From positions 1-64,000 of the forward strand of contig JAPYMA010002035.1 in assembly GCA_035041965.1 (NCBI GenBank): a stretch of DNA of 64,000 bases, written 5' to 3'. Each line of letters begins with the position of its first letter. The stretch's first letter is position 1. The position numbers were made by a program, and so were the translations under genes. Shown here in pieces: positions 1-13,888 of the stretch. Source of the DNA: Anisakis pegreffii (lineage: Eukaryota > Nematoda > Chromadorea > Rhabditida > Anisakidae). The notes under the pieces are model-generated. The model made no database searches, was not told the DNA's origin, and saw nothing but the letters and a program-made list of their open reading frames with translations.

Positions 1-3000
1 CTATGAGGGGAAATCTCTCAGGTGTTTGTGGTCACTCGCCGAAGCTTATCTATTAGCTAGTGTCATGATGGCATTCATACACTTCTATGATGCAATCCTT
101 ATATCCCTTGCCAGTGCAGTTATCGTCAGTCATTAGTGCTGATAAGGTAAATGATAACTTTGAGAAATCCATTTAAATAAGAGGAAAGGCAATATAGGGT
201 CTCGAGTTTTGTTGTGTTAGCTACACTGGCATATCAAAGGAAGGAAAATATCCCTCTAAAACTGACTTTCATGAACGTAGGGTATGAACAGCCTTATGAA
301 GCTAGCGGTAGGTCTGGAAAGTTCGCCTGGACCACTCATCCTGTAGAGTCGAGTTGCTGACCGGTGACTCGAAGCACGTCTTCGTTGTAGTACTGTTTGG
401 TAACAGCTGGATTATGTTCCAATGTTATGAAATGTGCTATGAGGGGAAATCTCTCAGGTGTTTGTGGTCACTCGCCGAAGCTTATCTATTAGCTAGTGTC
501 ATGATGGCATTCATACACTTCTATGATGCAATCCTTATATCCCTTGCCAGTGCAGTTATCGTCAGTCATTAGTGCTGATAAGGTAAATGATAACTTTGAG
601 AAATCCATTTAAATAAGAGGAAAGGCAATATAGGGTCTCGAGTTTTGTTGTGTTAGCTACACTGGCATATCAAAGGAAGGAAAATATCCCTCTAAAACTG
701 ACTTTCATGAACGTAGGGTATGAACAGCCTTATGAAGCTAGCGGTAGGTCTGGAAAGTTCGCCTGGACCACTCATCCTGTAGAGTCGAGTTGCTGACCGG
801 TGACTCGAAGCACGTCTTCGTTGTAGTACTGTTTGGTAACAGCTGGATTATGTTCCAATGTTATGAAATGTGCTATGAGGGGAAATCTCTCAGGTGTTTG
901 TGGTCACTCGCCGAAGCTTATCTATTAGCTAGTGTCATGATGGCATTCATACACTTCTATGATGCAATCCTTATATCCCTTGCCAGTGCAGTTATCGTCA
1001 GTCATTAGTGCTGATAAGGTAAATGATAACTTTGAGAAATCCATTTAAATAAGAGGAAAGGCAATATAGGGTCTCGAGTTTTGTTGTGTTAGCTACACTG
1101 GCATATCAAAGGAAGGAAAATATCCCTCTAAAACTGACTTTCATGAACGTAGGGTATGAACAGCCTTATGAAGCTAGCGGTAGGTCTGGAAAGTTCGCCT
1201 GGACCACTCATCCTGTAGAGTCGAGTTGCTGACCGGTGACTCGAAGCACGTCTTCGTTGTAGTACTGTTTGGTAACAGCTGGATTATGTTCCAATGTTAT
1301 GAAATGTGCTATGAGGGGAAATCTCTCAGGTGTTTGTGGTCACTCGCCGAAGCTTATCTATTAGCTAGTGTCATGATGGCATTCATACACTTCTATGATG
1401 CAATCCTTATATCCCTTGCCAGTGCAGTTATCGTCAGTCATTAGTGCTGATAAGGTAAATGATAACTTTGAGAAATCCATTTAAATAAGAGGAAAGGCAA
1501 TATAGGGTCTCGAGTTTTGTTGTGTTAGCTACACTGGCATATCAAAGGAAGGAAAATATCCCTCTAAAACTGACTTTCATGAACGTAGGGTATGAACAGC
1601 CTTATGAAGCTAGCGGTAGGTCTGGAAAGTTCGCCTGGACCACTCATCCTGTAGAGTCGAGTTGCTGACCGGTGACTCGAAGCACGTCTTCGTTGTAGTA
1701 CTGTTTGGTAACAGCTGGATTATGTTCCAATGTTATGAAATGTGCTATGAGGGGAAATCTCTCAGGTGTTTGTGGTCACTCGCCGAAGCTTATCTATTAG
1801 CTAGTGTCATGATGGCATTCATACACTTCTATGATGCAATCCTTATATCCCTTGCCAGTGCAGTTATCGTCAGTCATTAGTGCTGATAAGGTAAATGATA
1901 ACTTTGAGAAATCCATTTAAATAAGAGGAAAGGCAATATAGGGTCTCGAGTTTTGTTGTGTTAGCTACACTGGCATATCAAAGGAAGGAAAATATCCCTC
2001 TAAAACTGACTTTCATGAACGTAGGGTATGAACAGCCTTATGAAGCTAGCGGTAGGTCTGGAAAGTTCGCCTGGACCACTCATCCTGTAGAGTCGAGTTG
2101 CTGACCGGTGACTCGAAGCACGTCTTCGTTGTAGTACTGTTTGGTAACAGCTGGATTATGTTCCAATGTTATGAAATGTGCTATGAGGGGAAATCTCTCA
2201 GGTGTTTGTGGTCACTCGCCGAAGCTTATCTATTAGCTAGTGTCATGATGGCATTCATACACTTCTATGATGCAATCCTTATATCCCTTGCCAGTGCAGT
2301 TATCGTCAGTCATTAGTGCTGATAAGGTAAATGATAACTTTGAGAAATCCATTTAAATAAGAGGAAAGGCAATATAGGGTCTCGAGTTTTGTTGTGTTAG
2401 CTACACTGGCATATCAAAGGAAGGAAAATATCCCTCTAAAACTGACTTTCATGAACGTAGGGTATGAACAGCCTTATGAAGCTAGCGGTAGGTCTGGAAA
2501 GTTCGCCTGGACCACTCATCCTGTAGAGTCGAGTTGCTGACCGGTGACTCGAAGCACGTCTTCGTTGTAGTACTGTTTGGTAACAGCTGGATTATGTTCC
2601 AATGTTATCAAATGTGCTATGAGGGGAAATCTCTCAGGTGTTTGTGGTCACTCGCCGAAGCTTATCTATTAGCTAGTGTCATGATGGCATTCATACACTT
2701 CTATGATGCAATCCTTATATCCCTTGCCAGTGCAGTTATCGTCAGTCATTAGTGCTGATAAGGTAAATGATAACTTTGAGAAATCCATTTAAATAAGAGG
2801 AAAGGCAATATAGGGTCTCGAGTTTTGTTGTGTTAGCTACACTGGCATATCAAAGGAAGGAAAATATCCCTCTAAAACTGACTTTCATGAACGTAGGGTA
2901 TGAACAGCCTTATGAAGCTAGCGGTAGGTCTGGAAAGTTCGCCTGGACCACTCATCCTGTAGAGTCGAGTTGCTGACCGGTGACTCGAAGCACGTCTTCG

Positions 3001-5975
3001 TTGTAGTACTGTTTGGTAACAGCTGGATTATGTTCCAATGTTATCAAATGTGCTATGAGGGGAAATCTCTCAGGTGTTTGTGGTCACTCGCCGAAGCTTA
3101 TCTATTAGCTAGTGTCATGATGGCATTCATACACTTCTATGATGCAATCCTTATATCCCTTGCCAGTGCAGTTATCGTCAGTCATTAGTGCTGATAAGGT
3201 AAATGATAACTTTGAGAAATCCATTTAAATAAGAGGAAAGGCAATATAGGGTCTCGAGTTTTGTTGTGTTAGCTACACTGGCATATCAAAGGAAGGAAAA
3301 TATCCCTCTAAAACTGACTTTCATGAACGTAGGGTATGAACAGCCTTATGAAGCTAGCGGTAGGTCTGGAAAGTTCGCCTGGACCACTCATCCTGTAGAG
3401 TCGAGTTGCTGACCGGTGACTCGAAGCACGTCTTCGTTGTAGTACTGTTTGGTAACAGCTGGATTATGTTCCAATGTTATCAAATGTGCTATGAGGGGAA
3501 ATCTCTCAGGTGTTTGTGGTCACTCGCCGAAGCTTATCTATTAGCTAGTGTCATGATGGCATTCATACACTTCTATGATGCAATCCTTATATCCCTTGCC
3601 AGTGCAGTTATCGTCAGTCATTAGTGCTGATAAGGTAAATGATAACTTTGAGAAATCCATTTAAATAAGAGGAAAGGCAATATAGGGTCTCGAGTTTTGT
3701 TGTGTTAGCTACACTGGCATATCAAAGGAAGGAAAATATCCCTCTAAAACTGACTTTCATGAACGTAGGGTATGAACAGCCTTATGAAGCTAGCGGTAGG
3801 TCTGGAAAGTTCGCCTGGACCACTCATCCTGTAGAGTCGAGTTGCTGACCGGTGACTCGAAGCACGTCTTCGTTGTAGTACTGTTTGGTAACAGCTGGAT
3901 TATGTTCCAATGTTATCAAATGTGCTATGAGGGGAAATCTCTCAGGTGTTTGTGGTCACTCGCCGAAGCTTATCTATTAGCTAGTGTCATGATGGCATTC
4001 ATACACTTCTATGATGCAATCCTTATATCCCTTGCCAGTGCAGTTATCGTCAGTCATTAGTGCTGATAAGGTAAATGATAACTTTGAGAAATCCATTTAA
4101 ATAAGAGGAAAGGCAATATAGGGTCTCGAGTTTTGTTGTGTTAGCTACACTGGCATATCAAAGGAAGGAAAATATCCCTCTAAAACTGACTTTCATGAAC
4201 GTAGGGTATGAACAGCCTTATGAAGCTAGCGGTAGGTCTGGAAAGTTCGCCTGGACCACTCATCCTGTAGAGTCGAGTTGCTGACCGGTGACTCGAAGCA
4301 CGTCTTCGTTGTAGTACTGTTTGGTAACAGCTGGATTATGTTCCAATGTTATCAAATGTGCTATGAGGGGAAATCTCTCAGGTGTTTGTGGTTACTCGCC
4401 GAAGCTTATCTATTAGCTAGTGTCATGATGGCATTCATACACTTCTATGATGCAATCCTTATATCCCTTGCCAGTGCAGTTATCGTCAGTCATTAGTGCT
4501 GATAAGGTAAATGATAACTTTGAGAAATCCATTTAAATAAGAGGAAAGGCAATATAGGGTCTCGAGTTTTGTTGTGTTAGCTACACTGGCATATCAAAGG
4601 AAGGAAAATATCCCTCTAAAACTGACTTTCATGAACGTAGGGTATGAACAGCCTTATGAAGCTAGCGGTAGGTCTGGAAAGTTCGCCTGGACCACTCATC
4701 CTGTAGAGTCGAGTTGCTGACCGGTGACTCGAAGCACGTCTTCGTTGTAGTACTGTTTGGTAACAGCTGGATTATGTTCCAATGTTATCAAATGTGCTAT
4801 GAGGGGAAATCTCTCAGGTGTTTGTGGTCACTCGCCGAAGCTTATCTATTAGCTAGTGTCATGATGGCATTCATACACTTCTATGATGCAATCCTTATAT
4901 CCCTTGCCAGTGCAGTTATCGTCAGTCATTAGTGCTGATAAGGTAAATGATAACTTTGAGAAATCCATTTAAATAAGAGGAAAGGCAATATAGGGTCTCG
5001 AGTTTTGTTGTGTTAGCTACACTGGCATATCAAAGGAAGGAAAATATCCCTCTAAAACTGACTTTCATGAACGTAGGGTATGAACAGCCTTATGAAGCTA
5101 GCGGTAGGTCTGGAAAGTTCGCCTGGACCACTCATCCTGTAGAGTCGAGTTGCTGACCGGTGACTCGAAGCACGTCTTCGTTGTAGTACTGTTTGGTAAC
5201 AGCTGGATTATGTTCCAATGTTATGAAATGTGCTATGAGGGGAAATCTCTCAGGTGTTTGTGGTCACTCGCCGAAGCTTATCTATTAGCTAGTGTCATGA
5301 TGGCATTCATACACTTCTATGATGCAATCCTTATATCCCTTGCCAGTGCAGTTATCGTCAGTCATTAGTGCTGATAAGGTAAATGATAACTTTGAGAAAT
5401 CCATTTAAATAAGAGGAAAGGCAATATAGGGTCTCGAGTTTTGTTGTGTTAGCTACACTGGCATATCAAAGGAAGGAAAATATCCTCTAAAACTGACTTT
5501 CATGAACGTAGGGTATGAACAGCCTTATGAAGCTAGCGGTAGGTCTGGAAAGTTCGCCTGGACCACTCATCCTGTAGAGTCGAGTTGCTGACCGGTGACT
5601 CGAAGCACGTCTTCGTTGTAGTACTGTTTGGTAACAGCTGGATTATGTTCCAATGTTATCAAATGTGCTATGAGGGGAAATCTCTCAGGTGTTTGTGGTC
5701 ACTCGCCGAAGCTTATCTATTAGCTAGTGTCATGATGACATTCATACACTTCTATGATGCAATCCTTATATCCCTTGCCAGTGCAGTTATCGTCAGTCAT
5801 TAGTGCTGATAAGGTAAATGATAACTTTGAGAAATCCATTTAAATAAGAGGAAAGGCAATATAGGGTCTCGAGTTTTGTTGTGTTAGCTACACTGGCATA
5901 TCAAAGGAAGGAAAATATCCCTCTAAAACTGACTTTCATGAACGTGGGGTATGAACAGCCTTATGAAGCTAGCGG
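1..5975. repeat. 436-bp tandem satellite array, about 13.7 units, open at the left edge
   Basis: The same 436-bp unit repeats head to tail from base 1; for example the TTGCTGACCGG site recurs at 354, 790, 1226 and so on every 436 bp to 5150. The next step is 435 bp because one C is missing near 5484. Units are almost identical. The main variable site is GTTATGAAATG versus GTTATCAAATG, with a few private changes (C to T near 4392, G to A near 5738, A to G near 5946). I see no rRNA, tRNA or spliced-leader gene in the unit. Each unit has an open frame of about 88 codons without a plausible upstream ATG; I treat it as chance. This is a homogenised satellite. Its total length and left border lie outside the window. 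Confidence 0.97.
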
Positions 5976-6250
5976 TAGGTCTGGAAAGTTCGCCTGGATC
6001 GCTCACCTGTAGAGTCGAGTTGCTGAATGGTGACTCGTCTTCCTCGTAGTGCTGTTTGATAACAGCTGGAATAAAGTTCCAATGTTACCAAATGTGTTAT
6101 GAGGAGATATCTCTCAGGTGTTTGTGGTTACTCGCCGAAGCTTATCTATTAGCTAGTGTCATGATGGCATTCCTACAAATTCTCTGATGCAATCCTTATT
6201 TCCCATGCCAGTGCCGTTCCTGTCCATCATTAGTTCTAATAATGTACTTG
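5976..6250. repeat. Decayed terminal unit of the 436-bp satellite
   Basis: After about 5975 the sequence still follows the satellite consensus but with many substitutions and small indels; for example the ATGAGGGGAAATCTCTCAGG block appears as ATGAGGAGATATCTCTCAGG near 6099. Similarity fades out by about 6250. This is the usual look of an array edge, where units escape homogenisation. Confidence 0.85.
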
Positions 6251-9200
6251 ATAAGTTTGAGAAGTCCATCCAAATGGGATGCGAAGCATTGTGAGTTCTC
6301 CAGCTTGTTAACGGGGAAACGTTTGAATACCATCAAATTTTAAAGTCATCGTCTCTGTTCGTAATAGTTGAGCACTTCCGAGAGCTTATATCCCGGGCCA
6401 GGATTGAACTGGGTGACTGCGGTTTGGGCTGCGCATGGAGGTTAGAACTTTCTGTTGAGTATATGGGCATGAAATGCATATGGGCATTGGATATGCAGGC
6501 ATGAAATATGTTAATTTAGTTATATTAATTGTTGTATATGTTAATATATTTGATTGTCCTATTGTCATGATTATTTCGTGTTGTTGTTGATGTGATGATT
6601 ATTTCATGTTTTCGTGCCTTCATCCTGTCGTTATTCAATACCGTGTTTTTTATGCTGTCGCGCCAGGCGTAATGGAGGAAAGTATTGCTGGGCATGATTT
6701 GGTTGCGTTCCGTGATTGAGACAGAACCTCAAATTCGAAGCTCCAGCCTAGACGCAAGGTCATAACTTTGCTGAGATTTGGATAAATGTGAAAGGACCAG
6801 TGCTGCGTGGCGCGACAGCTGTATTAAACGTTTTTCCACGTGTTACCACACTACACTGAAATCGCTTGAAAGGAGCAACGAGTCGTCAGGATCTGTCGAG
6901 TTTAGGATTGTCATGGCAGCAACTGCTGTAGTTTTGTGACGATAGGTTTGAGTGAATTCAAGCGCAGCGTAGGTTCTAGGATTGTTTACATCGCAGTTAG
7001 GGCCTCAGAGCTTGAAATTCAAAGGCTTCTCGAAATATCGATGGGAGAAGGCATTTAGAAACTTTACTAATGCAAAGCACTGTTATTAATTCAGCAGGGT
7101 GTAACTGAAATGAGGAATCATAAACTGAGTAACATCTCATGGGAAGATCGCACACATAACATAAGGATGATGAGACAGTTCTCGAGCAATGAATTAGCTT
7201 CTTTCGAATAACATGATGATATGACAAAAAAACAAGGATTCCCGAACGGAAGGAGACGGTGTTTATGAAGGACATTTAGTCATTTAACGTAGTATAGGAA
7301 TTGCAAAGTAAGTAGGGCATTTGTGGTGTGGCGTGTAATGCACGTTAGCGTAGATCCCACGATGAGATCAGTAGGTTAGAGTGAGCATCACTGTTTGAGA
7401 TTTAGTAATATGCACAGAAAAGGTTGCTGCCTGTGATCTGTTCATTTTTTTTCTTCTGTGGAAAGCATGAAACTTCGAAAGAACCCTATGCATTTCCCTG
7501 CGGTAGTCATGAGTCGGGCTTTGTATCGAAATCTTCATCAGTATTCAGTCAGCGCTTCTGAATGAACATGCATGCTCCTCTTTCCTTCTGAGTGAGGAAA
7601 TTCGTGAATAAACACGCAAAGACGGTGGCAAATGCAATGGTAAATGCTTGAGCACATGGTAAATGTAACGGTAATGTAAATGGCAAATGTAATGGTAAAT
7701 GTACATGCATACTCCTCTTTCCAATTGTAATGCTCAAGCTGAACGTCATTTCATTCATTTCTCTAGTAGAAGCTTTTGGAAACTCAGGTCACTCCACCCA
7801 GCAGCTAGTAGAAACACCGTTACATCTCGACAATGCGGATTTTGAAATCGTAATAGATGCGTATAGTCAGGGTTTTTGTGAATTTTCTAGAGAGATGATT
7901 TTTTGCCATAAGATTGGTATCAATCGGTTCAGCTTGACGAGTGTATAATGTTTTGTTTTTAATTGTTATAATTGTTTTGTTTTTTGGTTTTCTTCTGAGA
8001 AATCGGACGGTAGAAAACGCTATGATGGTGCTTAGAAATCGAGTGGTAACACATTTTACGGTCAGAACACAAGAATGGCAACAGTTGATCTGATTCCTAT
8101 TTCATTGCCCACAGTGCCCCATTCCAACTCAACTGATGCCAAATTTGTGATAGCTTCACAAAATGAATCCATTGGCCGAAAGTCCTGAAATGACGGTTTT
8201 TGCGGTTTTTACGGTCTCGAAGTGCGGGTTTTTGTTGATGGATCAGAGCTCTCCTTGTGATATTCTTGTTTAGACGGCCAAAACGATCTTAAACTATTCT
8301 CAGTATCTCAAAATGTTTATCCTAAGCCGAGATATGATATGTAGAAAATGCCGACTTTGAGATAATAAGGGGTTTTCAGGTCAGGATTTTTGTGAAATTT
8401 TAATGGAAAAATTTTTTGCTCCTTTTTCGATAACTTTGACATTTTATCTCGTTTAAAGTGTCTATGTAACACAACACAAGTTGTTTCTAAAATCTATCAT
8501 CAAATTCCCCACGTAATTCCATCTCCTACGCCGCGAAACTGACGCTTCCATCAAAAAAATTATTCAGCTGATTTTTGGGTGTACCCAAACTCATCAATCG
8601 TCACGACTTCTTCGAAGAAACGTCAACCTTGAGCATTCTCAACCATCAACATCATCGACTGGACATCTCTGCTGTTACCAATCGAACGGTTTTTCATGAC
8701 GATAGAATCTTCATTTAAATATTGATGCAATCTGATGATTTGTAGATCATACAATTTGTATGTCATATGTATTCAAAGAATGTACCGGAACGATCAGGTT
8801 CTATTAAGCAGACATCCAGGTATCTATTGTCCTCGAAAATTCTCAAAATCAATAGACTGTAATGAAAAATTTTTCTCTGAATGCAATACTGATTCAAACA
8901 CAACAATTGTCCATTTTGAAGGAATGAAGATGTCTCTGTGAGCAAATTAGCGTAATCGATTTCACCATCTTTCCTAATTGACAAATAGACATCTGAATCG
9001 GAGCGAAACGATCTCGGACTAAACTTCCAGGGGTGAATATTCTAAAGGCGAAATTCCTGGGACAAACAGCATGGCACGAATATACCTTCAATAGCTTGCT
9101 CCAACTAGAAAACTGTTGTAGGTTCTCGCTTTAGGAATACTTGAAGTTAGCGTTTCGGGAATATTTCAATCATCACTATTGTAATTCCTCCATCACATTC

Positions 9201-10237
9201 AGAACTGGTCAGTTATCATGAAGTTTTACTCAGCCCAGTCGTACCCAAAGTTTAACCCAAGTTTCACACATCGTTGGTGATGTTACGAGGGTGGTTTTAG
9301 ACTCGTTATTAAAAAGAGCCAGTCGAAAATCGAGGCGAACCCAAATTTTCAAACTAAAACAAATCAGCAATAATTTGAGGTATTTTAGATAATGTTCTTC
9401 AAGTAAAATCACCTTCGGAATCATTCCCAGCCCTCACGTCCCCACGTAACAACCAGTTATAAGTATATTTATTGATGGTTTTCACATTTACACCCCCTTC
9501 CTCCTTTCCTTATAATATTCAACAGGATTATGATCAGGCTGCTTCGAGTTCTACAAATCAGTACTGATACGCTCAAAAAGATTTTGAACTGTTTAGGGTT
9601 ATTGCGCGTATTTTACACCAGATCCTTGCAAGAAATTTGCTCGCCGCAGGAAAGCCACAATATATTCAGATTCTCCACAGTTTAGCTGTCAGAATGATGA
9701 GATATGGAATCGGCTGACCGAAATTTCGCTCGGATGCCATCGCTATTCTCAAATTCGAAGTCAACCTATACGCTATTGATTTTTGGATGTGGTATTTTGA
9801 AAGTAGTAGATGTTTTTGTTAGGGGTACTGTTGTCAAAATCAGTGCATAACTTCAATATGGATTTTGATGCATTGACAAGCAGTAATCAAACAGCTCGAT
9901 CACCTTCTTCGGTCATCAATAAACATGCGATAAACGATGAATGAATTTGGTTGATCATCACTTTCTGTTCCACACTTCCAGCCAACTGTTCTACTCTGCT
10001 CTATTCCGCCCTTCAGTCGTTTTGTTCCGATGTGTTCTTAGAGTCCTTTTTTTGTAAGTGTTCTACTCTACTCATTGGAATAGAACAGTTTAACTTGAAT
10101 AAAACATCACTAAACACCAGTTGATTCGCTAACATATCCAATTTCTTCACGTCTTCTCCTCGAACCTTCACTGCTCGAGCCATTCCATACCTCTCAAGTT
10201 CAAACCACGATTAGGATTTCATATCTGATTACTACTG

Positions 10238-10241
<4 letters not shown>
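6251..10241. other. Intergenic, no gene recognised
   Basis: No ORF here shows coding character or recognisable similarity. A short degenerate minisatellite built on GGTAAATG-like steps lies at about 7620-7710, flanked by two near copies of a CATGCAT(G/A)CTCCTCTTTCC block (about 7567 and 7704). Everything else is AT-rich single-copy-looking sequence. Confidence 0.5.

Positions 10242-10310
<69 letters not shown>
10242..10310. repeat. (TA)n microsatellite
   Basis: About 69 bp of nearly pure TA dinucleotide repeat, interrupted once near 10285. Confidence 0.97.
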
Positions 10311-10920
10311 GTTCAGTTTGAATCGTCAAACGAATTGAACAAACCGATTATCAGAAGAAATATGATAATTTCAACGATCGTGAATTTTGGAAATGTTATT
10401 GCTTCGTGAAATGTATGTGTGGGTCGAATGCGAGCAAATACATTCGCGATGTGTCATTTCCTAAGAACGTTATGAATTGAATGAAATAATATTTACACAT
10501 GTGATGTCATAGTGCACGCATAATGTTACATAAATCCACGCGTCATATTACATAAATCCTCTGTGGAATGCAAACGACATTCGCTATCAATTAATCATTG
10601 CGTGCGCAGCTATTGCACTGGGACTTTTTGTGCCAAAATGTTTCGTCAAAATAGTAACAGAAAATTCTCATGCAGTTTCCTCCAGTTCCAGTTGATCTTT
10701 CCGAGCTAATCAATTTGGGAATAACGCTCGAAACTTCAACATTCATTTCGTAGGACGAAGGCATTAGAAAGTGAAATAGGGAAGGTGGTAAAAGCTATAA
10801 ATTGAAAGCAGCGGATGAAAGAGGATCAATCCAGGACAATAATTTCAGCAAGTGATCTACAGCTTCTCTAGCGGTTTTATTGGAGACGTTCGATCAGTGA
10901 TCAATGAAATATTCGTTGGA

Positions 10921-13751
10921 TTAGATATGCTCATCACCATCGAATTCATAATCACAATGAACAAATGCTCGTTCGACGTATGGTAATCTTTCCAGTTTCA
11001 CTTGTAATGTTTCAGAGATGTCATGCGTTTGCCGCAGCTTCATTTCGGGATCCATCACCTTAAATTCCATCTCTTTAATAACAATCCAAAACTTCTCCAC
11101 CGGCTGTAAACTGTTTTTGTGAAGAATTGATGCATCGGAATTGTTGCATGTTGCATAAGAATGCTGTAACAGCATCGAAATCAATCGTTGTCCATGCAAG
11201 AAAAGTGACAAGCTTTATTAGGCCGTTGCGAAACCATTAGACTGCATGGTCTCTCGATATATTATCTCATATAAAAAATGTTGAAATTCAAAATTTTTTT
11301 CTGAATTTGTTCAAATTCAGTCATATTCCAGTCAGTCCATACATTGTTTTCATATGGAAACACTAAAAGAGTATTGAAACGGATCGAGGGAAGACACAAG
11401 AAATTCGAATTGCAGTGTTAAAGCAACAATTTTTTAATAGAATAACAGGTTTCTAGCTTATTGAATGCCAGTATGCAATTGGTAGATAAATTTGAATACA
11501 AACGGAATTTGACTACCACGTGCAGTTCGACGAGGAAGTTAGCACCAAGGTGATAGACAATAATTGTATCGATAAAACGAATTTCATCGTTGTGGTTGAT
11601 AGCGATTTTAATGATCCGATTGATAAATTCACCACTGGCTGTTTTACCGACGAGTAACGGTATTTGCTCGTATGCAGTTTCGGCCCAGCTTGTGATAATA
11701 AATATACTAAAAATGACTGACCGATTCATTGAGAAAGGAAAATCCAACAATCTTTTACGTATTGATTGTGAAATGATTGAAAAAGGAATTTTTTTGCTGA
11801 TCTTCTTCCATCAATTTTATCAAAAGACCCTTCCCGAATTTCCGGCCATCCACCATTCTAACAAAACGGGGAAATCGCAATTTTGTGAATAATATCCAGA
11901 TGTTTCAAACAAATCTCTGTTTCAGATTGAAACTACCTGAAAATGAATCTCAACATTGGGTGGAATCATTCTTTTTAAATGCTTCAGATGTTCGGGAACT
12001 AAGCTGATGGTTATCGAAGATCACTGCTGACCTGTAAAAGAATATGAAAGGAGATTTACCAAACGAAAAAGGCGCCTAGTGGATCTGCGTAGAGCCAGAA
12101 ACGATTTCCGATATAAGCACCAGCTAGAGCAACAATGTTCGTTAGAACATCATTGCGTTGGTCCATTGCTAAAACCTTAGCACCAGGCGATTTTTGCTGG
12201 TAACAAATCAAAAATAGGATCATCTTCAGGACTGTTCCACTCACCATTATTATGAATGTTGGTAGATCAATAATCGGACCGATCTGCAAATATGAACGAA
12301 TGCATTGCACATATGAATATCGACATGAAAAATCCACCGGTGATAGCCCATCTAAGAAATCAAGAACGTTCATCCCTCGGTAGATCAGATGGATCTTGTC
12401 AGGCTAACTGCTATGAAATCACGTAAGATCAGTTAGTAGATTTGGTATTTAAGATTTTAAAGTTCAGTTCTTTTGAGATTATTCCTGACAATAGCTGAAT
12501 TCGTTATCAATGCTTTCGCAAAATCGTGGGCGAAATTTGATGGCGCATCAAGGTTGTTTTCAACAGTAGAAACTGATCTGAAAAGGGAGCACTGCCAATC
12601 AAAATCTAACGTCTTGTTTTATCGTCGATAAAAGTGCGTCGCCGATAACGATCACATTCGCTATAATCATCACAATAGCGACGAACATTACAGCAATCGG
12701 TTCTAACCTTAAAATCAGCTTAAAAAATCAGCTTAAAGTTCTTCGAAACCTCAGTCATTCGCAGTGTTGCAGTCCCTCTCCTATGTCTTAGAGTTCTGGC
12801 TGAGTGATTGATTAATCCGAATGGAAATGGCAACATGTATGCATAAACACTCTGTTTTTTCCTCCGCTTTTTCACCACAACCACTTTCAGTCGATGTTTG
12901 ACGGCGTTGAGAGAATTCTCGAATTGATCAGAGCTATTTGAGGTTTAAAAAACCACATCAGAATCACAGTTTCAGTAGAAGCAGTTTAGATTCCATGACA
13001 GTTAAACGCTAAGCATTCCCAGAATTTAACGAATGATGCATAGGTTCGAAAGGTATAATTTTGTGCCACTTCACACAATTGTTTATGACGAATTATAGTT
13101 TGTCCATATTTCAGTTATTGTTACGCAGCGAATAAAACGATGATTTTACCGATTTCGCCCAATTGGATACTCATATCGATTTGTTTTTCTGATCGATCGG
13201 AGACATACCCAAATTACTGTCCCACTTGTGATATCCATAACGCTATCTACCACTGAACTGATGATTGAAAGTGAGTTCGACAGGTATGCAGCAACCGTTT
13301 TTGCAACAATCATTATTATATTGAGCAGCAGTGTGATACGAGCTAGCCACGTATCCCATTTCTGAACATTTGGTAAGAGTTCATAAAATCATTCATGGCA
13401 TAGGATTAACCGATAAAGAGATGAAGGTTCGCTTGAGGGAGTTGTTTGTTTTTGCGAGTCTGCTCTTGTAGCAATTGACAAGGCAAAACTGTTCTAAATT
13501 TGATTCATAGCAATAGACGTTATCTCAGTGGCAGTCAAAAGTTTACTCGAAACGAAAGTGAAATGCCGAGAGACCAATTTGCGTCGTTCTTGATGTGCTT
13601 CATTCTGCAGTTGATCATCTTGCTTTTGATTAAGTGTCAATTCGTCTTCTTTTTGCAAATCAATCAGTGTTTGTTGACATCGATAAAATGCCTGAACGTC
13701 ATTCTTGCGTCTCCACTCCCGTATGCCTCGACAAACGTTCAACGCCACCAT
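10921..13751 (-). CDS. Cation diffusion facilitator (CDF/SLC30-like) metal transporter, Mn-type motifs
   Basis: Six exons join in frame to about 345 residues: 13751-13575, 13361-13150, 12707-12611, 12283-12060, 11706-11517 and 11058-10921; intron phases are 0, 2, 0, 2, 0. The protein has a charged N-terminal region, then TM helices with the CDF motif SSVVDSVMDITSG in TM2, YPIGRNRLEP before TM3, and DQRND in TM5. A C-terminal cytoplasmic domain follows (NHNDEIRFIDTI, YHLGANFLVELHVVMDPEM, ending VERAFVHCDYEFDGDEHI). Both metal-site motifs are DxxxD (DSVMD, DQRND), the pattern known from Mn-type CDFs rather than the H/D sites of Zn-CDFs. The likely role is proton-coupled export of a divalent metal, probably Mn2+, into a compartment or out of the cell. 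AATAAA on the minus strand lies about 40 bp past the stop (10881-10876). The start Met at 13751 is a choice: an upstream exon could extend the N-terminus. Confidence 0.9.
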
Positions 13752-13888
13752 TCCAGCTGTTCCACGTGATGTTACCCTCAAACAAATCGATTGCCATCAG
13801 AGTCACAAATTGAACAGCCTTTTAAGATTCATATGAATGAATGAAAGAATAAACAACGTGCATAGTTTCAGACGTTATGCGGTCAAGA

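Noticed and set aside
6380..6460. tRNA-like B-box (AGTTCAATCCTGGCCC) on the minus strand
   Set aside because: The T-arm is imperfect and there is no A-box, anticodon arm or acceptor stem at the right distance.
13208..13209. GTATGT after TVIW as a donor in the CDF gene
   Set aside because: Reading through gives the conserved YPIGRNR motif and an in-frame phase-2 end at 13150, so this GTATGT is coding, not a splice site.
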